Part shown: piece after piece, positions 29,301-37,297 of the stretch
How the letters are laid out: every line of letters starts with the position of its first letter
Numbering within the stretch: the stretch's first letter is position 1
Assembly (NCBI RefSeq): GCF_052044135.1
Contig: NZ_JBQDYF010000009.1
Span: forward strand, 97,477 to 161,476
DNA from: Salinisphaera sp052044135
Lineage (GTDB): Bacteria > Pseudomonadota > Gammaproteobacteria > Nevskiales > Salinisphaeraceae
Reading direction: 5' to 3'
DNA: 64,000 bases
The notes under the pieces: generated by a model
Told to the model about the DNA's origin: nothing
What the model saw: the letters and a program-made list of their open reading frames with translations, nothing else
Databases searched by the model: none
Made by a program: the position numbers and the translations under genes

Positions 29301-29992
29301 GCAATACGCCGGCGCACGCCGATCACCGTGGCCAGACCGATCATCAGCCCCACGACGAGCAGACTCACCAGCGTGACATCCGCGACCCACTGGCGCTGCG
29401 CCACATTGGCGTTGCGGCCCGACAGATCGCGCTTGAGCCGCATGCGGTAATCCGACAAAGCCTGCTGCATGGGATCGAAATACGCCACGCTCGCGCCGTG
29501 CACCAGCGTCTGGCGCGCCGCCTGCATGGCACCGGTGTCCACGCGCGCCATCACCGGCTCGGCCACCTGCGCCTGCCAGCTCGATTCCAGCCGGTCGATC
29601 TTGCTGAGCAACTGCTCCTTGGCCCGGTCGTGCACCCCCGCGTCCTGCAGTTGATGCAGGTGATTCTCGACCGCGGCGTTGGCGCCGCGCAGCTGGTTTT
29701 CGTAGCGCTTCGAGGCAGTCAGGACGTAGGCGCGTAGCGCGGATTCCTGCGCGGTGATCGCCGTCCCCAGCTCCTGGGAGCGCGCCAGCGAAGCATGGGT
29801 CCGCCCGGCGCTCAGACGCGCGCTATTCACGCTCGCCAGCGCGATCAGGCTGATCACGCAGGATGCGCCGAACAGCACCAGGATCAGCGCGATCGAACCG
29901 ATGAGCTGGCGTCGAATCGATAGACCGCCCAGCAGTCGGGCGAGCGCGCCCGCTGACGTTAGATGCCGTTCCACCATCCCCCTGCGGCCCAT
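26360..29992 (-). CDS. Membrane hybrid histidine kinase (CHASE3-HAMP-GAF-HisKA-HATPase-REC-REC-REC)
   Basis: This 1210-residue kinase starts with a membrane helix (LIGSIALILVLFGASCVISL). A helical periplasmic CHASE3-like domain and a second helix (LVSLLVVGLMIGLATVIGV) follow. HAMP, a GAF domain (about 300-450) and a long coiled coil come next. The kinase core has FLANMSHELRTPLNSLLIL and the ATPase boxes NLVGNAIKFT, DDGIGIP and GTGLGLSI. Three receivers end the protein, with phosphoacceptor runs AVILDLGLPG, CLVLDLKLPD and LVLMDIMMPG. The ATG preceded by GAGGGG at five bases is chosen; a GTG 28 codons upstream is in frame. It is translationally coupled to cheR and followed by the GGDEF regulator, forming one pathway. 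Confidence 0.92.
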   Translation of the reverse strand: MGRRGMVERHLTSAGALARLLGGLSIRRQLIGSIALILVLFGASCVISLIALASVNSARLSAGRTHASLARSQELGTAITAQESALRAYVLTASKRYENQLRGANAAVENHLHQLQDAGVHDRAKEQLLSKIDRLESSWQAQVAEPVMARVDTGAMQAARQTLVHGASVAYFDPMQQALSDYRMRLKRDLSGRNANVAQRQWVADVTLVSLLVVGLMIGLATVIGVRRRIAAPLSQLTDTTGRLADGERNVQVRFQHRGDEIGAMSRALEKFRQIIVRQDRDYWIRDHRGRMTAMLYHAADERELGQSLLRDLAPLMHAGYAAMFTRASLEDDEADFNLLAAYGYSPEAEQRFAPGEGLVGAALETRRPIELADLPAGYITIRSGLGEARPSILFVAPAVIADRVVAVIELALFHPLTETERELLDTLLPNIGMAVLTQMRARRTSELLTQSRQQMQALSRSEKRLSEQQASLQRANTELRTQSEELSSQAAELRASEEELQSQADALQAANADLRDKQEELSALHAEAEERAEELERASAYKSDFLANMSHELRTPLNSLLILSRSLAENEPGNLDEEQVEAARIIHDSGTSLLALINDILDLSKIEAGKMRVLTDRVDTAGFAARIRRQFAHMAEAQGLAFEVELSADAPAQLVTDAGKLEQIVRNLVGNAIKFTREGCVDVRFMRPAADARFERDQLAHDNALAIEVRDDGIGIPADHLEGIFHAFEQVDGSSSRNYSGTGLGLSITRELVGLLGGEVRVQSTPGEGSCFTAFVRTDLAPAGEAAGEVDRARADAAPEALPPAANEPPRPRRRARPAGQAPRVLIVDDDAAFADIVCKTARQRGFEAEAAGDGRGALAAMAECAPDAVILDLGLPGELDGWSVLDRIKADADTRDIPVHIVSAADDTGRSASAGAVGYLRKPVTRDNLETLLARAETLSGRKARRVLVVDDDPDAHAAIARLLRSEQVSTVAVDSGAAALSRLDEETFDCLVLDLKLPDVSGFDLLDTIARRADAPPVVVYSARDLSAEETERLRDHTDSIVIKGSHAQDRLLDEISLFMHRLAPPPAPLSTPAAPPADTPAPGLSGAHVLVVDDDMRNTFALSRLLRGHGVEVTMAADGFKALDRLAGAERLDLVLMDIMMPGMDGYDTIRRIRDGSNHPRVPIVALTAKAMSGDREACLAAGADDYLSKPLDVDDLLRRMAALLS

Positions 29993-30195
29993 CACGGCCC
30001 CTCGACAAACACCCCCAATATACGATAACGGCGGATGGGCGGCGAGTTTTAGGCGTCGGCGACGCAACTTTGCCACGCCTGCGCGGTCTTAAATGACGGC
30101 AGGCAGACACCGCGGCATCGCTGCATCTGCCACCCAGATATGGCACGCACGACACAGCGTGCTAGCCTTGCAGCAAGCTGATAACGAGGTAAACG

Positions 30196-30867
30196 ATGAG
30201 CGTCGAAAATTCGACCTATACCGCGCGTGCGCAGACCGCGCTGGCCACCAACAGTGTGCTACGCAACACCTACATGCTGCTGTCGGCCACGCTGCTGTTC
30301 TCGGCCGTCGTCGCGGGGGCCACGGCCACACTGCATCTGCCCTATCCCGGCTTCATCATCACGCTGGTCGGCATGTTCGGGTTGATGTTTCTCGTGCAGG
30401 CCACCGCGAACAGCGGCTGGGGCCTGGTGTCGATCTTTGCCTTCACCGGGTTCATGGGCTACACGCTCGGCCCGATCATCGACATGTACCTGCAGCACTT
30501 TTCCAATGGGCCGCAGCTGGTGACGATGGCCATGGGCGGCACCGGCGCCATCTTCGTCGGCATGTCGGGGTATGCCCTGGTCTCCGGCAAGCGCTTCAAC
30601 CAGTGGGGCGGCATGCTCACGATGGGCATCCTGGTGGCCTTCGTGATGAGCCTGATCGCGGTGCTGTTCTCCATCCCCGCCCTGTCGCTCGCGGTGTCGA
30701 TGATGTTCGTGCTGCTGATGAGCGGCCTGATCGTCTACCAGACCGGCGAGATCATTCACGGCGGCGAAACGAATTACATTCGCGCCACCCTGACGCTGTT
30801 CGTCACGATCTACAATCTGTTCATCAGCCTGCTTCAGTTGCTCGGCGTGTTCGCCGGCGACGACTGA
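30196..30867 (+). CDS. Bax inhibitor-1/YccA family membrane protein
   Basis: This 223-residue protein has about seven membrane helices (for example YMLLSATLLFSAVVAGATAT, then IITLVGMFGLMFLVQATA) and the family end IRATLTLFVTIYNLFISLLQ. YccA-type members interact with the FtsH protease and protect membrane proteins from degradation; some family members conduct calcium. A GAGGT site precedes the ATG. It stands alone between the kinase operon, which diverges, and the polyene cluster, from which it is separated by a strong two-way hairpin terminator. Confidence 0.93.
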   Translation: MSVENSTYTARAQTALATNSVLRNTYMLLSATLLFSAVVAGATATLHLPYPGFIITLVGMFGLMFLVQATANSGWGLVSIFAFTGFMGYTLGPIIDMYLQHFSNGPQLVTMAMGGTGAIFVGMSGYALVSGKRFNQWGGMLTMGILVAFVMSLIAVLFSIPALSLAVSMMFVLLMSGLIVYQTGEIIHGGETNYIRATLTLFVTIYNLFISLLQLLGVFAGDD

Positions 30868-30892
30868 TCGCGGCGTAATCGGCGAATCGGCG

Positions 30893-30926
30893 AAAAAGCC
30901 CGGCCATGCGCGGCCGGGTTTTTTTT
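30893..30926. terminator. Bidirectional rho-independent terminator
   Basis: CCCGGCC/GGCCGGG with loop ATGCGC is preceded by AAAAAG and followed by eight T residues. It can end the Bax-inhibitor gene rightwards and the polyene operon leftwards. Confidence 0.85.
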
Positions 30927-30952
30927 GTGGCCGCGCCGTGCGCGTGGCAGTC

Positions 30953-31393
30953 TCAGTCGGCCGCGACCGTTCGGATGGTCAGGCGTCCACGCACCAGATC
31001 GCGCGCGCCGGCGGCCACGCGAAATGCATAGATCGAGCCGCTGGCATCCGCCATCAGACGCTCGGCGTGAATATCGATCGAGGCCAGGTCGGCCACGGCT
31101 TCGGGGTCGGCCAGCAACTCGATATGCCGCAGCCCCACCAGCCGGCCGGCAGCGGCCGACCCCGCGCCACCAGCCGCACGGGCGCGCAACGACCCGTGGG
31201 CCGCGGTTGCCTGCGCCGCGTATTCGATCAGCGCGGTCACCGGCATCACGCCGCCATCGGCCAGCGGATGCGCCGTCGGCGCAGGCAGCCGGCTGCGGCA
31301 ATGAATGCAGTCATCGGCCCAGGCGACGACCTCGTCGAGCAGACACATCATGCCGGCATGCGGCACGAGTCCGGCCACCCGCACCGGGCTCAC
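30953..31393 (-). CDS. ApeP-like hotdog 3-hydroxyacyl-ACP dehydratase
   Basis: This 146-residue hotdog protein has the ApeP signature VPHAGMMCLLDEVVAWADD near the N-terminus and LIEYAAQATAAHG in the middle, supplying the His and Glu of the dehydratase site. It would dehydrate the hydroxyacyl-ACP in each polyene elongation cycle. The start is a GTG overlapping the preceding gene's stop (GTGA), giving MSPVRVAGLVPHAG. It is the last gene of the leftward operon and is followed by the bidirectional terminator. Confidence 0.85.
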   Translation of the reverse strand: MSPVRVAGLVPHAGMMCLLDEVVAWADDCIHCRSRLPAPTAHPLADGGVMPVTALIEYAAQATAAHGSLRARAAGGAGSAAAGRLVGLRHIELLADPEAVADLASIDIHAERLMADASGSIYAFRVAAGARDLVRGRLTIRTVAAD

Positions 31394-32175
31394 AGCGGCG
31401 TGATCGGCACGCACCAGTGCCCTTGTTCCGATTCGATGACCGGCGCGGCCGGCAGGTTCGCGGCCAGCGCCGCGAACAACGGCAGGCTGCGCGCACTGGC
31501 GTTCAGGCATCGAAGCCGCTCCAGCTCGGGCCCAACCATCGAGGCCGGCGCGTCGTTCACCGGTTGCGGCCGATCGATGGCGGCCATGGCCCCGTCGGTG
31601 CGCGTATCCAGCCACCAGGCCATGGCGAAGGTCGCGCCGATATCGCGGCGCGCCTCGGCCAGCATGCCGGTGCCGTCCATGTCGTAGCACACCAGCAGAA
31701 CCGGGCGTCGGCGTTGCGCCAGCAGCCCCCAGGCTTCGCACAGAGCGACGGCGAATCCGCCCGCCCCGGCCGACAGGCTGGTCGAGGGTTCGCGCGCGCC
31801 GGTGGCGATACTCCAGTAGCCCGCGGGCGCGTTATGCACCGAGTTGTGAAAACGGGTGGGTGAAATCGCACGCTCCGCCGTGTTCACCGCCGCGCACAGC
31901 TGATCGGCGATATCGATATCGCCCGCCGACGACGAGAACACCGCCGCGACCGTCGACGCATCGCACCCGTGGCTGGCCTGTTCGGCCACGCGAAACGCCA
32001 GATGTACCGCAGCGCCGGCGCGGCGCGCCTCATTGCGCGGCAGCAAGCGGGTGCGGAGCGGGGCCAGCGGCTCGCGGACATAGGCGGTCTCGCCGGCCAG
32101 CACCGGGCGCGCGGCCGGCCAGCCGTCGAGCCCGGGCGCGGCGATGCCGAGGCCATGCAGATACGCGCGCCGCAT
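31390..32175 (-). CDS. Chain-length-factor-like beta-ketoacyl synthase lacking the active-site Cys
   Basis: This 261-residue protein covers mainly the N-terminal half of a ketosynthase fold: MRRAYLHGLGIAAPGLDGWP, then FSSSAGDIDIADQLCAAVN. The nucleophile region reads STSLSAGAGGFAVALCEAW, with no Cys. No HGT or GHxxGAAG histidine motif is found in the shortened C-terminus. In aryl-polyene systems such a protein dimerises with an active ketosynthase as a chain-length factor. Its ATG overlaps the ketosynthase stop (TGATG), which supports a one-to-one complex. Confidence 0.82.
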   Translation of the reverse strand: MRRAYLHGLGIAAPGLDGWPAARPVLAGETAYVREPLAPLRTRLLPRNEARRAGAAVHLAFRVAEQASHGCDASTVAAVFSSSAGDIDIADQLCAAVNTAERAISPTRFHNSVHNAPAGYWSIATGAREPSTSLSAGAGGFAVALCEAWGLLAQRRRPVLLVCYDMDGTGMLAEARRDIGATFAMAWWLDTRTDGAMAAIDRPQPVNDAPASMVGPELERLRCLNASARSLPLFAALAANLPAAPVIESEQGHWCVPITPL

Positions 32176-33359
32176 CAGACATCCTCCGCGGCCAGCAACA
32201 GACTGCAATTGCTGCCGCCGAAGCCGAAGGTGTTGCTCAACACGCGACGGACCCCGCCGGGCTCGGGCGCCGTGAGCAGACGACACCGCAATGCCGGATC
32301 GAGGTCCTGCGTATTCAGGGTCGCCGGGCGATAATCGTGCGCGATCGCGAGACAGGCGATGACCGCCTCCACAATGCCGGCAGCGCCCAGCGTATGCCCG
32401 GTCCAGCCCTTGGTGGCGGAGGCCGGCGTCGCGGTGCCGAACAGGCTGACCACCGCGCGATCCTCGGCCTGGTCATTGGCGGGGGTCGCGGTGCCGTGCA
32501 GGTTGATGTAATCGACCGCCCCGGGGGCCAGGCCGGCGCTGTCGAGCGCACGCCGCATGGCCAGCGCCGCGCCGCGCCCCTCGGGCTCGGGCGCCGCCAT
32601 GTGATACGCATCGGCCGATTCTCCCACGCCGATCACGCGCGGCCCCGGCGCGGCGCCGGCCGCCGGGCCGACCAGTGCGAAACCGCCCGCCTCACCGATC
32701 GAGATCCCGCGGCGATGGGCATCCCAGGGCCGGCAGGGTTCGGGCGAGGTCAGCTGGAGCGAGGCGAAACCGTAAAGGGTGGTCAGACAGAGGCTGTCGA
32801 CGCCCCCGACCACCGCCATGTCGCAGAATCCCGCTTCGATCGAACGCGCCGCGGACGCAAACACCTTGGCGCTCGAAGAACAGGCGGTGGACACAGTCAA
32901 CGCCGGACCGGCCAGGCCGAGCCGCCGCTGCACGTAGCCGCACAGGGCGAAATAGTCATGCGTATGCTCGAACGAGAACCACGCCGGCAAGCGACCGTCG
33001 GCCACCTCGCGATAGGCGCGCTCGGTGGTGCCGATGCCGGAGGTGCTGGTGCCCAGGAACAGGCCGATACGCTCGGGCGCGCATACCCGCTTGGCGGTTT
33101 CCACCGCATCGATGAAGCCATCCTGTTGCAGTGCCAGCTCGGCGAGCTGATGGTTGCGACAATGCCAGTCCGACCATGCCGCGGGCAGCGCGACGTCCTC
33201 GCAGCCGGGCACGCGGCCGATCCACGTGGCCAGATCCGCGCCGTCGAAATCGCAGGGCACGAGGCCGCTGCGTTGCTCGCGCAGCGCCTGCCACAGTGCG
33301 TCGCACCCGGCGCCCACGGCGGTGGTCGCGGTATAGGCCCGGATGGCCATTGGCTTCAT
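32175..33359 (-). CDS. Beta-ketoacyl-ACP synthase (aryl-polyene type)
   Basis: This 394-residue condensing enzyme has a complete Cys-His-His site: Cys160 in LTVSTACSSSAKVFASAARS, NLHGTATPANDQAEDRAVV, and the Lys/His block TKGWTGHTLGAAG. The C-terminal SNTFGFGGSNCSLLL is typical. It elongates the ACP-bound chain. Of several in-frame ATGs, the one giving MKPMAIRAY is preferred because GGAG lies nine bases upstream. It is followed by the Cys-less partner with a one-base overlap and sits about 85 bases after the acyltransferase stop. Confidence 0.92.
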   Translation of the reverse strand: MKPMAIRAYTATTAVGAGCDALWQALREQRSGLVPCDFDGADLATWIGRVPGCEDVALPAAWSDWHCRNHQLAELALQQDGFIDAVETAKRVCAPERIGLFLGTSTSGIGTTERAYREVADGRLPAWFSFEHTHDYFALCGYVQRRLGLAGPALTVSTACSSSAKVFASAARSIEAGFCDMAVVGGVDSLCLTTLYGFASLQLTSPEPCRPWDAHRRGISIGEAGGFALVGPAAGAAPGPRVIGVGESADAYHMAAPEPEGRGAALAMRRALDSAGLAPGAVDYINLHGTATPANDQAEDRAVVSLFGTATPASATKGWTGHTLGAAGIVEAVIACLAIAHDYRPATLNTQDLDPALRCRLLTAPEPGGVRRVLSNTFGFGGSNCSLLLAAEDV

Positions 33360-33444
33360 CGCTCGATGCTCCATTGCGCTCATGTTCACGCGGTCCGGCC
33401 GGCGCGCGCTGTGCCCGTGCCTCGGGCGATGACACGCGGCGGGC

Positions 33445-34338
33445 TCAGTGCCAGAACTGATAGAAATTGAACCAATTGTACGGGGCTTGCCGCACGTGCT
33501 CAGCCAGCCGATCGGCGTAGGCCTGGGTCCAGGCGCCGGCACGCTGCATGCGTTCGCCGCGCGGCAGCGACAGACCGGGGCTGAACTGCTCGCAATACAG
33601 GTCATAATGCCCGCCGCCCCGATACAGACCGAAGGCGAGAAACACCGGCACGCCCAGCATGCCGGCCAGCAGCCAGGGCGTCGCCGGGAACGGCGCCGTG
33701 CCGCCGAGGAAATCGCAATCCACCGTGCGCTCGCCCGCATGAACGCGATCCGCCATGATGCCGACCATCTCGCCGCGATCGAGCGCCGCCTTGACCTTGA
33801 GCACGCGATCGACATCGGCAGTGGCGGTGTCGATCACGCGATCGCCGAAACCCGGATCGAGCTTCTGCAGCACGGCGTTCATCTTCGCCCCGGTCGCCCA
33901 GTTCATGAGGATGCGCACGGTCAGGTCGTCGCGCCGGTCGCTGAGGGCACGCAGCGCCTCGAAGCTGCCGAGATGCGACACCATGATGATCCCGCCCTGG
34001 CGGCGCTCCACGCAATCGCGAAACGACTGCACCCCATGATGGGCGATCGACAACGGTGAGTCGGCGCCGCCGAGCATGTACATGCGATCGAGAAACACGG
34101 TCGCGAACGCATACAAATGGCGGTAGCTGTGATACCAGCGCGGGCGACGCGCAAGCACGCGGGCGAGATAATCCCGCGAGGCGCGGCGCGCGGCCGGCGC
34201 GGCGATCATGAAATAGGCCACGCCCAGGTGCAGCATCGCGCGCGCCGCGCCGCGGCCCAGACATCGGGCCACCCAGGCGACGGCATGGAGCACGAACGGA
34301 TGGCTGCGCTCGGTACGGCGGGTCCAGGCTTCAGCCAT
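33445..34338 (-). CDS. LpxL/HtrB-like acyltransferase of polyene cluster
   Basis: This 297-residue protein resembles lipid A-type and lysophospholipid acyltransferases. The catalytic HX4E reads VSHLGSFEALRAL. Later blocks are VGIMADRVHAGERTVDCDFL, FPATPWLLAGMLGVPVFLAF and the C-terminal QAPYNWFNFYQFW, which is characteristic of acyltransferases in aryl-polyene and flexirubin clusters. It probably transfers the finished polyene acyl group to a membrane lipid carrier. The ATG giving MAEAW overlaps the preceding dehydratase by eight bases (ATGGCTGA). Confidence 0.88.
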   Translation of the reverse strand: MAEAWTRRTERSHPFVLHAVAWVARCLGRGAARAMLHLGVAYFMIAAPAARRASRDYLARVLARRPRWYHSYRHLYAFATVFLDRMYMLGGADSPLSIAHHGVQSFRDCVERRQGGIIMVSHLGSFEALRALSDRRDDLTVRILMNWATGAKMNAVLQKLDPGFGDRVIDTATADVDRVLKVKAALDRGEMVGIMADRVHAGERTVDCDFLGGTAPFPATPWLLAGMLGVPVFLAFGLYRGGGHYDLYCEQFSPGLSLPRGERMQRAGAWTQAYADRLAEHVRQAPYNWFNFYQFWH

Positions 34339-34633
34339 CGATCGGGGCACTCCATGCGATCACGCCGTGGGCGACACAGCCGGCCGGCCCGGTGCAGGCG
34401 AATTGCAGACGGCCGCCGGTCCTGGTTGTAAGCGAAACGACACAGTGCTGCTCCGGATACAGCGCGGCCACGAACTTGCAGCGCAGGATCCCTCGCATGC
34501 GGCCGCCGTACCGGCGCCCCGCCGCCCGGCCGACGTGGTCGAGCAGCACGACACCGGGCACGATCGGCGCCCCCGGGAAATGCCCGTCGAGACAGGGGTG
34601 ATCGGCCGCGATGGAAAACACGTAATCAGCCAC
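34331..34633 (-). CDS. ApeI-like short hotdog dehydratase
   Basis: This 100-residue single hotdog domain has the FabZ/ApeI-type active site DHPCLDGHFPGAPIVPGVVL, where the His of GHFPG is catalytic. It would work with the ApeP-like protein to dehydrate polyene intermediates. The start is GTG (VADYVFSIAADH), overlapping the stop of the AMP ligase gene by eight bases; the upstream in-frame sequence is the ligase gene read in a wrong frame. It is very short but complete for this family. Confidence 0.85.
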   Translation of the reverse strand: MADYVFSIAADHPCLDGHFPGAPIVPGVVLLDHVGRAAGRRYGGRMRGILRCKFVAALYPEQHCVVSLTTRTGGRLQFACTGPAGCVAHGVIAWSAPIDG

Positions 34634-35948
34634 GGACGCCGCGCTCCGGGCGCCGCGCGGCGCGCCAGGCCGCCACCACATCGGCGTGCGCCAGCTTGCC
34701 CATGCTGTTGCGTGGCAGCCGCTCGACCTTGACCAGCGGCCGCGGCACGAAGACCGGGTCCACGCGTTGCGCCAGTTCGGCGCCCAGCGCGCGCACCGTG
34801 CGCGACGGCGCCACCACCAGCGCGGTCGGACGCTCCGCGGCCGGAGCCTCGGGTGAGGCGAATACCACTGCATCCTCCACGCCCTCGATATCCAGCAGCG
34901 CCGCGGTCAACCCCGCCAGCGATATGCGCTTGCCGGCCACCTTGAGCATATCCGCCGAGCGCCCGATCAGTCGGAAACATGTCGCGTCGAGAACGTCCAG
35001 CTCGTCCGCCAGCGCCACCGGGCGCGGCAGCTGGCCGCCGCGGACCACGACCTGCTCATCGCCCTGCGCCAGCTGCAGGCCGTCATACAGCTGCCAGCGA
35101 TCGTCCACGGCCGTGCGCCGGCTGGCCATGCTGCCGGTCTCGCTGCTGCCGTAGATCTCGTGGACTTCCGTGTGCCAATGCCGCTCGGCGGCCGCGGCCA
35201 ATGCGCTCGACAACGGCGCAGTCGCCGAAATGATGCGCGTGACGGCCGGCAGCGCGACCTCGGCGTCGAGGCAGGCCTTGAGCTGGATCGGGGTCGTGAA
35301 CAGGGCCCGCGGCGCGGGCAGGCGCGCGAGTGCATCGGCGATCTGCCAGGGCATGAACGGGCGGGCGCTGTCGGCGGCGAACCCGCCGTGCAAGGCCAGC
35401 AGCACGGAATTTTCCAGGCCGTACATATGCTGGGGCGGCACGCTGGCGACCACATTCATGGCCGGCGTCGCCGGGAAGAACCGGCGACGCAACAGCGCGC
35501 TTCCGATCGCAAGATCGCCCCACCGCTTGCGTTGCGGCGCCGGCTCGCCGGTGCTGCCCGAGGTGAACACCACCGCCACCGCGCGCGTCGCCGGGATTTC
35601 CGGCGGAGCCGGCATGGGCGGCGATTCGCCGCCGAGCCGAGCCGCCACCCAGGCGTCGTCGACCGCGATCGCCCCCGGATAGCGCGCGCGTATCCGATCC
35701 AGCGTGGCGGCCTGGCGTGTCTGCGGCAAAAGATTCAGCGCCCCGGCCCAGCAGCCGGCGGCAAAGGCCACGGTAAACAGATAACGATCGTCGCAGAGAT
35801 TGAAAAACGCGGTGCGGCCGGCGAGCGCGTCCGCCACCGATCGCATATCCGCGAGCGCCGCCGCGGCGCTGACGGGCACGCCCCGGCGCCAGGCGAACAC
35901 ACGCCCGGGACGGTAATCGGCAAGCAAAGCCCGGGCCGACTCAGCCAT
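34626..35948 (-). CDS. AMP-dependent acyl ligase (aryl starter-unit activation)
   Basis: This 440-residue adenylating enzyme has the phosphate-binding loop VAVVFTSGSTGEPAPQRKRW and the YGSSETGSMASRR adenine motif. The late Lys lies in VERLPRNSMGKLAHADV. It is compact, as are aryl-polyene ligases, and would activate a hydroxybenzoate- or cinnamate-type acid and load it onto the ACP; the substrate is inferred. It overlaps the COG4648 gene upstream by eight bases with the same ATGGCTGA junction as the next pair, and overlaps the ApeI-like gene at its end. Confidence 0.9.
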   Translation of the reverse strand: MAESARALLADYRPGRVFAWRRGVPVSAAAALADMRSVADALAGRTAFFNLCDDRYLFTVAFAAGCWAGALNLLPQTRQAATLDRIRARYPGAIAVDDAWVAARLGGESPPMPAPPEIPATRAVAVVFTSGSTGEPAPQRKRWGDLAIGSALLRRRFFPATPAMNVVASVPPQHMYGLENSVLLALHGGFAADSARPFMPWQIADALARLPAPRALFTTPIQLKACLDAEVALPAVTRIISATAPLSSALAAAAERHWHTEVHEIYGSSETGSMASRRTAVDDRWQLYDGLQLAQGDEQVVVRGGQLPRPVALADELDVLDATCFRLIGRSADMLKVAGKRISLAGLTAALLDIEGVEDAVVFASPEAPAAERPTALVVAPSRTVRALGAELAQRVDPVFVPRPLVKVERLPRNSMGKLAHADVVAAWRAARRPERGVRG

Positions 35949-36564
35949 GTCGCAGATCGCGGTAGTCGATGCGCCGCAGGGCAGCCATGTATTGGCGCCA
36001 GCTCATGTGCTCGTACTCACCGATGGCGCGCCGACGCACGAACCATTCAGCCACGAACAGCAATCCCACGATCAGATAGTTCAGGAAATTCGCGCATAGC
36101 GACCAGATTTCGGCGGATGCGAACACCGCCAGGCATAGATTGGCGAGCGCCATCACCAGCATCGTGGCGCACCAGAAACGCGTCACCGCGCGCGTGTAAC
36201 GCGCCACCGGGCCCGGCAGGGGGCCACGGATCGCCCGTGCCACAAGCGTGATCAACGGGGTCTGACCGGGCAGCAGCGTGCGGCCGAACAACCAGGCCAG
36301 CGCCAGACAGATGAGCACGGGCGTGGCGTAGAAGAATACCAGCGCGTCCACCGTGTGCACGCTGAGCGCGGCGATCGCGATCAGCACCAACAGCGCCAGC
36401 CAGGCCCCCGGACGCCGGCGAATCAACCATGGGCCGAGCCCATTGACGATCAGCACCGCCAGGGCGACGAAGCGCAGCCCGGGCCAGCCCGTCACCACCG
36501 CGGCGTGGACCAGCACCGGATAGAGCAGCGGCACGAGGCCCGCGACCAAGCCCAGACGCCGCAT
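35941..36564 (-). CDS. COG4648 family integral membrane protein
   Basis: This 207-residue protein has about five to six membrane helices (LVAGLVPLLYPVLVHAAVVT, then ALLVLIAIAALSVHTVDALV) and ends with a basic tail (YMAALRRIDYRDL). It matches the uncharacterised COG4648 proteins that sit beside the AMP ligase in aryl-polyene clusters. Its biochemical role is unknown; a part in anchoring or assembling the synthase at the membrane is only a guess. It is preceded by the ACP gene at about 115 bases. Confidence 0.82.
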   Translation of the reverse strand: MRRLGLVAGLVPLLYPVLVHAAVVTGWPGLRFVALAVLIVNGLGPWLIRRRPGAWLALLVLIAIAALSVHTVDALVFFYATPVLICLALAWLFGRTLLPGQTPLITLVARAIRGPLPGPVARYTRAVTRFWCATMLVMALANLCLAVFASAEIWSLCANFLNYLIVGLLFVAEWFVRRRAIGEYEHMSWRQYMAALRRIDYRDLRHG

Positions 36565-36679
36565 GAATCAGCGCACGGCCCCGGGCCGGCCCGCACCGCA
36601 ATGGCCGGCGGCGCCCGCGTTCGGCATGCCTGCGGGATGCATCAGCAACGTGTAACCGCGCCAGCGCGACAAAAAAACC

Positions 36680-36961
36680 TCAAGCCTCGGCGCGTTCGCG
36701 CTCGATGTGCGCGCTCAGCGATCGCAGCGTAGCGAATATGCGGCTGTTGGCTTCATCGTCGGCGCGCAACTCGATGCCATAGGCCTGATTCACGGCCAGC
36801 GCGATTTCCAGGGCGTCGATCGAATCGAGGCCCAGGCCGTCGGCCTCCGGCCCGAACAGCGGCGCCGTGGGTTCGATCTCCGCGGCGACCACATCTTCCA
36901 GATCCAGAGACGTCACCAGCAGCTGTGCGACATCGCGCTCGAGATCGCTTTGCTCACTCAT
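36680..36961 (-). CDS. Acyl carrier protein of polyene cluster
   Basis: This is a 93-residue acidic ACP with the phosphopantetheine site ADGLGLDSIDALEIALAV (Ser47). It is the first gene of the leftward operon and carries the growing chain; the PPTase at the far end of the rightward operon probably activates it. Typical aryl-polyene clusters have two ACP genes; only one is visible here. Confidence 0.93.
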   Translation of the reverse strand: MSEQSDLERDVAQLLVTSLDLEDVVAAEIEPTAPLFGPEADGLGLDSIDALEIALAVNQAYGIELRADDEANSRIFATLRSLSAHIERERAEA

Positions 36962-37297
36962 AATCTTTCACTCGTTGTTGTACTTGCGCCGCGGTACGTG
37001 CGCCCGCGCATTCGATATGCCCGGCATGGGTCACCGGGCTCGTCGCCCGCGGCGTTCCGGCATCGCGGGCCATTCGCGGCACTCAGCCTGCCTATTGTCC
37101 ACGAACCGAGGCTTCGATTCACCCCGCCACGCACGCGCACCGGGTATCGACACGATCGCGCTCGGCGTCCATCATCCGCCCCACGCGGCGTCGCTGCGCC
37201 TGTCGGCTCGTTGTCGCCAAACCCGAGCGCCCCTTGCCGAGCGCGACCGGGTCACGCCGGGGCGCGCGATCGGATTTTCCTCTATTCGGCCTGAACC
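36962..37297. other. Divergent intergenic region between the two polyene operons
   Basis: This 336-base gap must hold the promoters of both operons. I see no confident -35/-10 pair, operator or terminator, and no convincing small gene. Its composition is GC-rich like the flanks. Confidence 0.5.

Noticed and set aside
36962..37297. Possible small coding frame in the divergent polyene gap
   Set aside because: The rightward frame there (residues like HHPPHAASLRLSARC) is Arg/Pro-rich with no ribosome site or family match.
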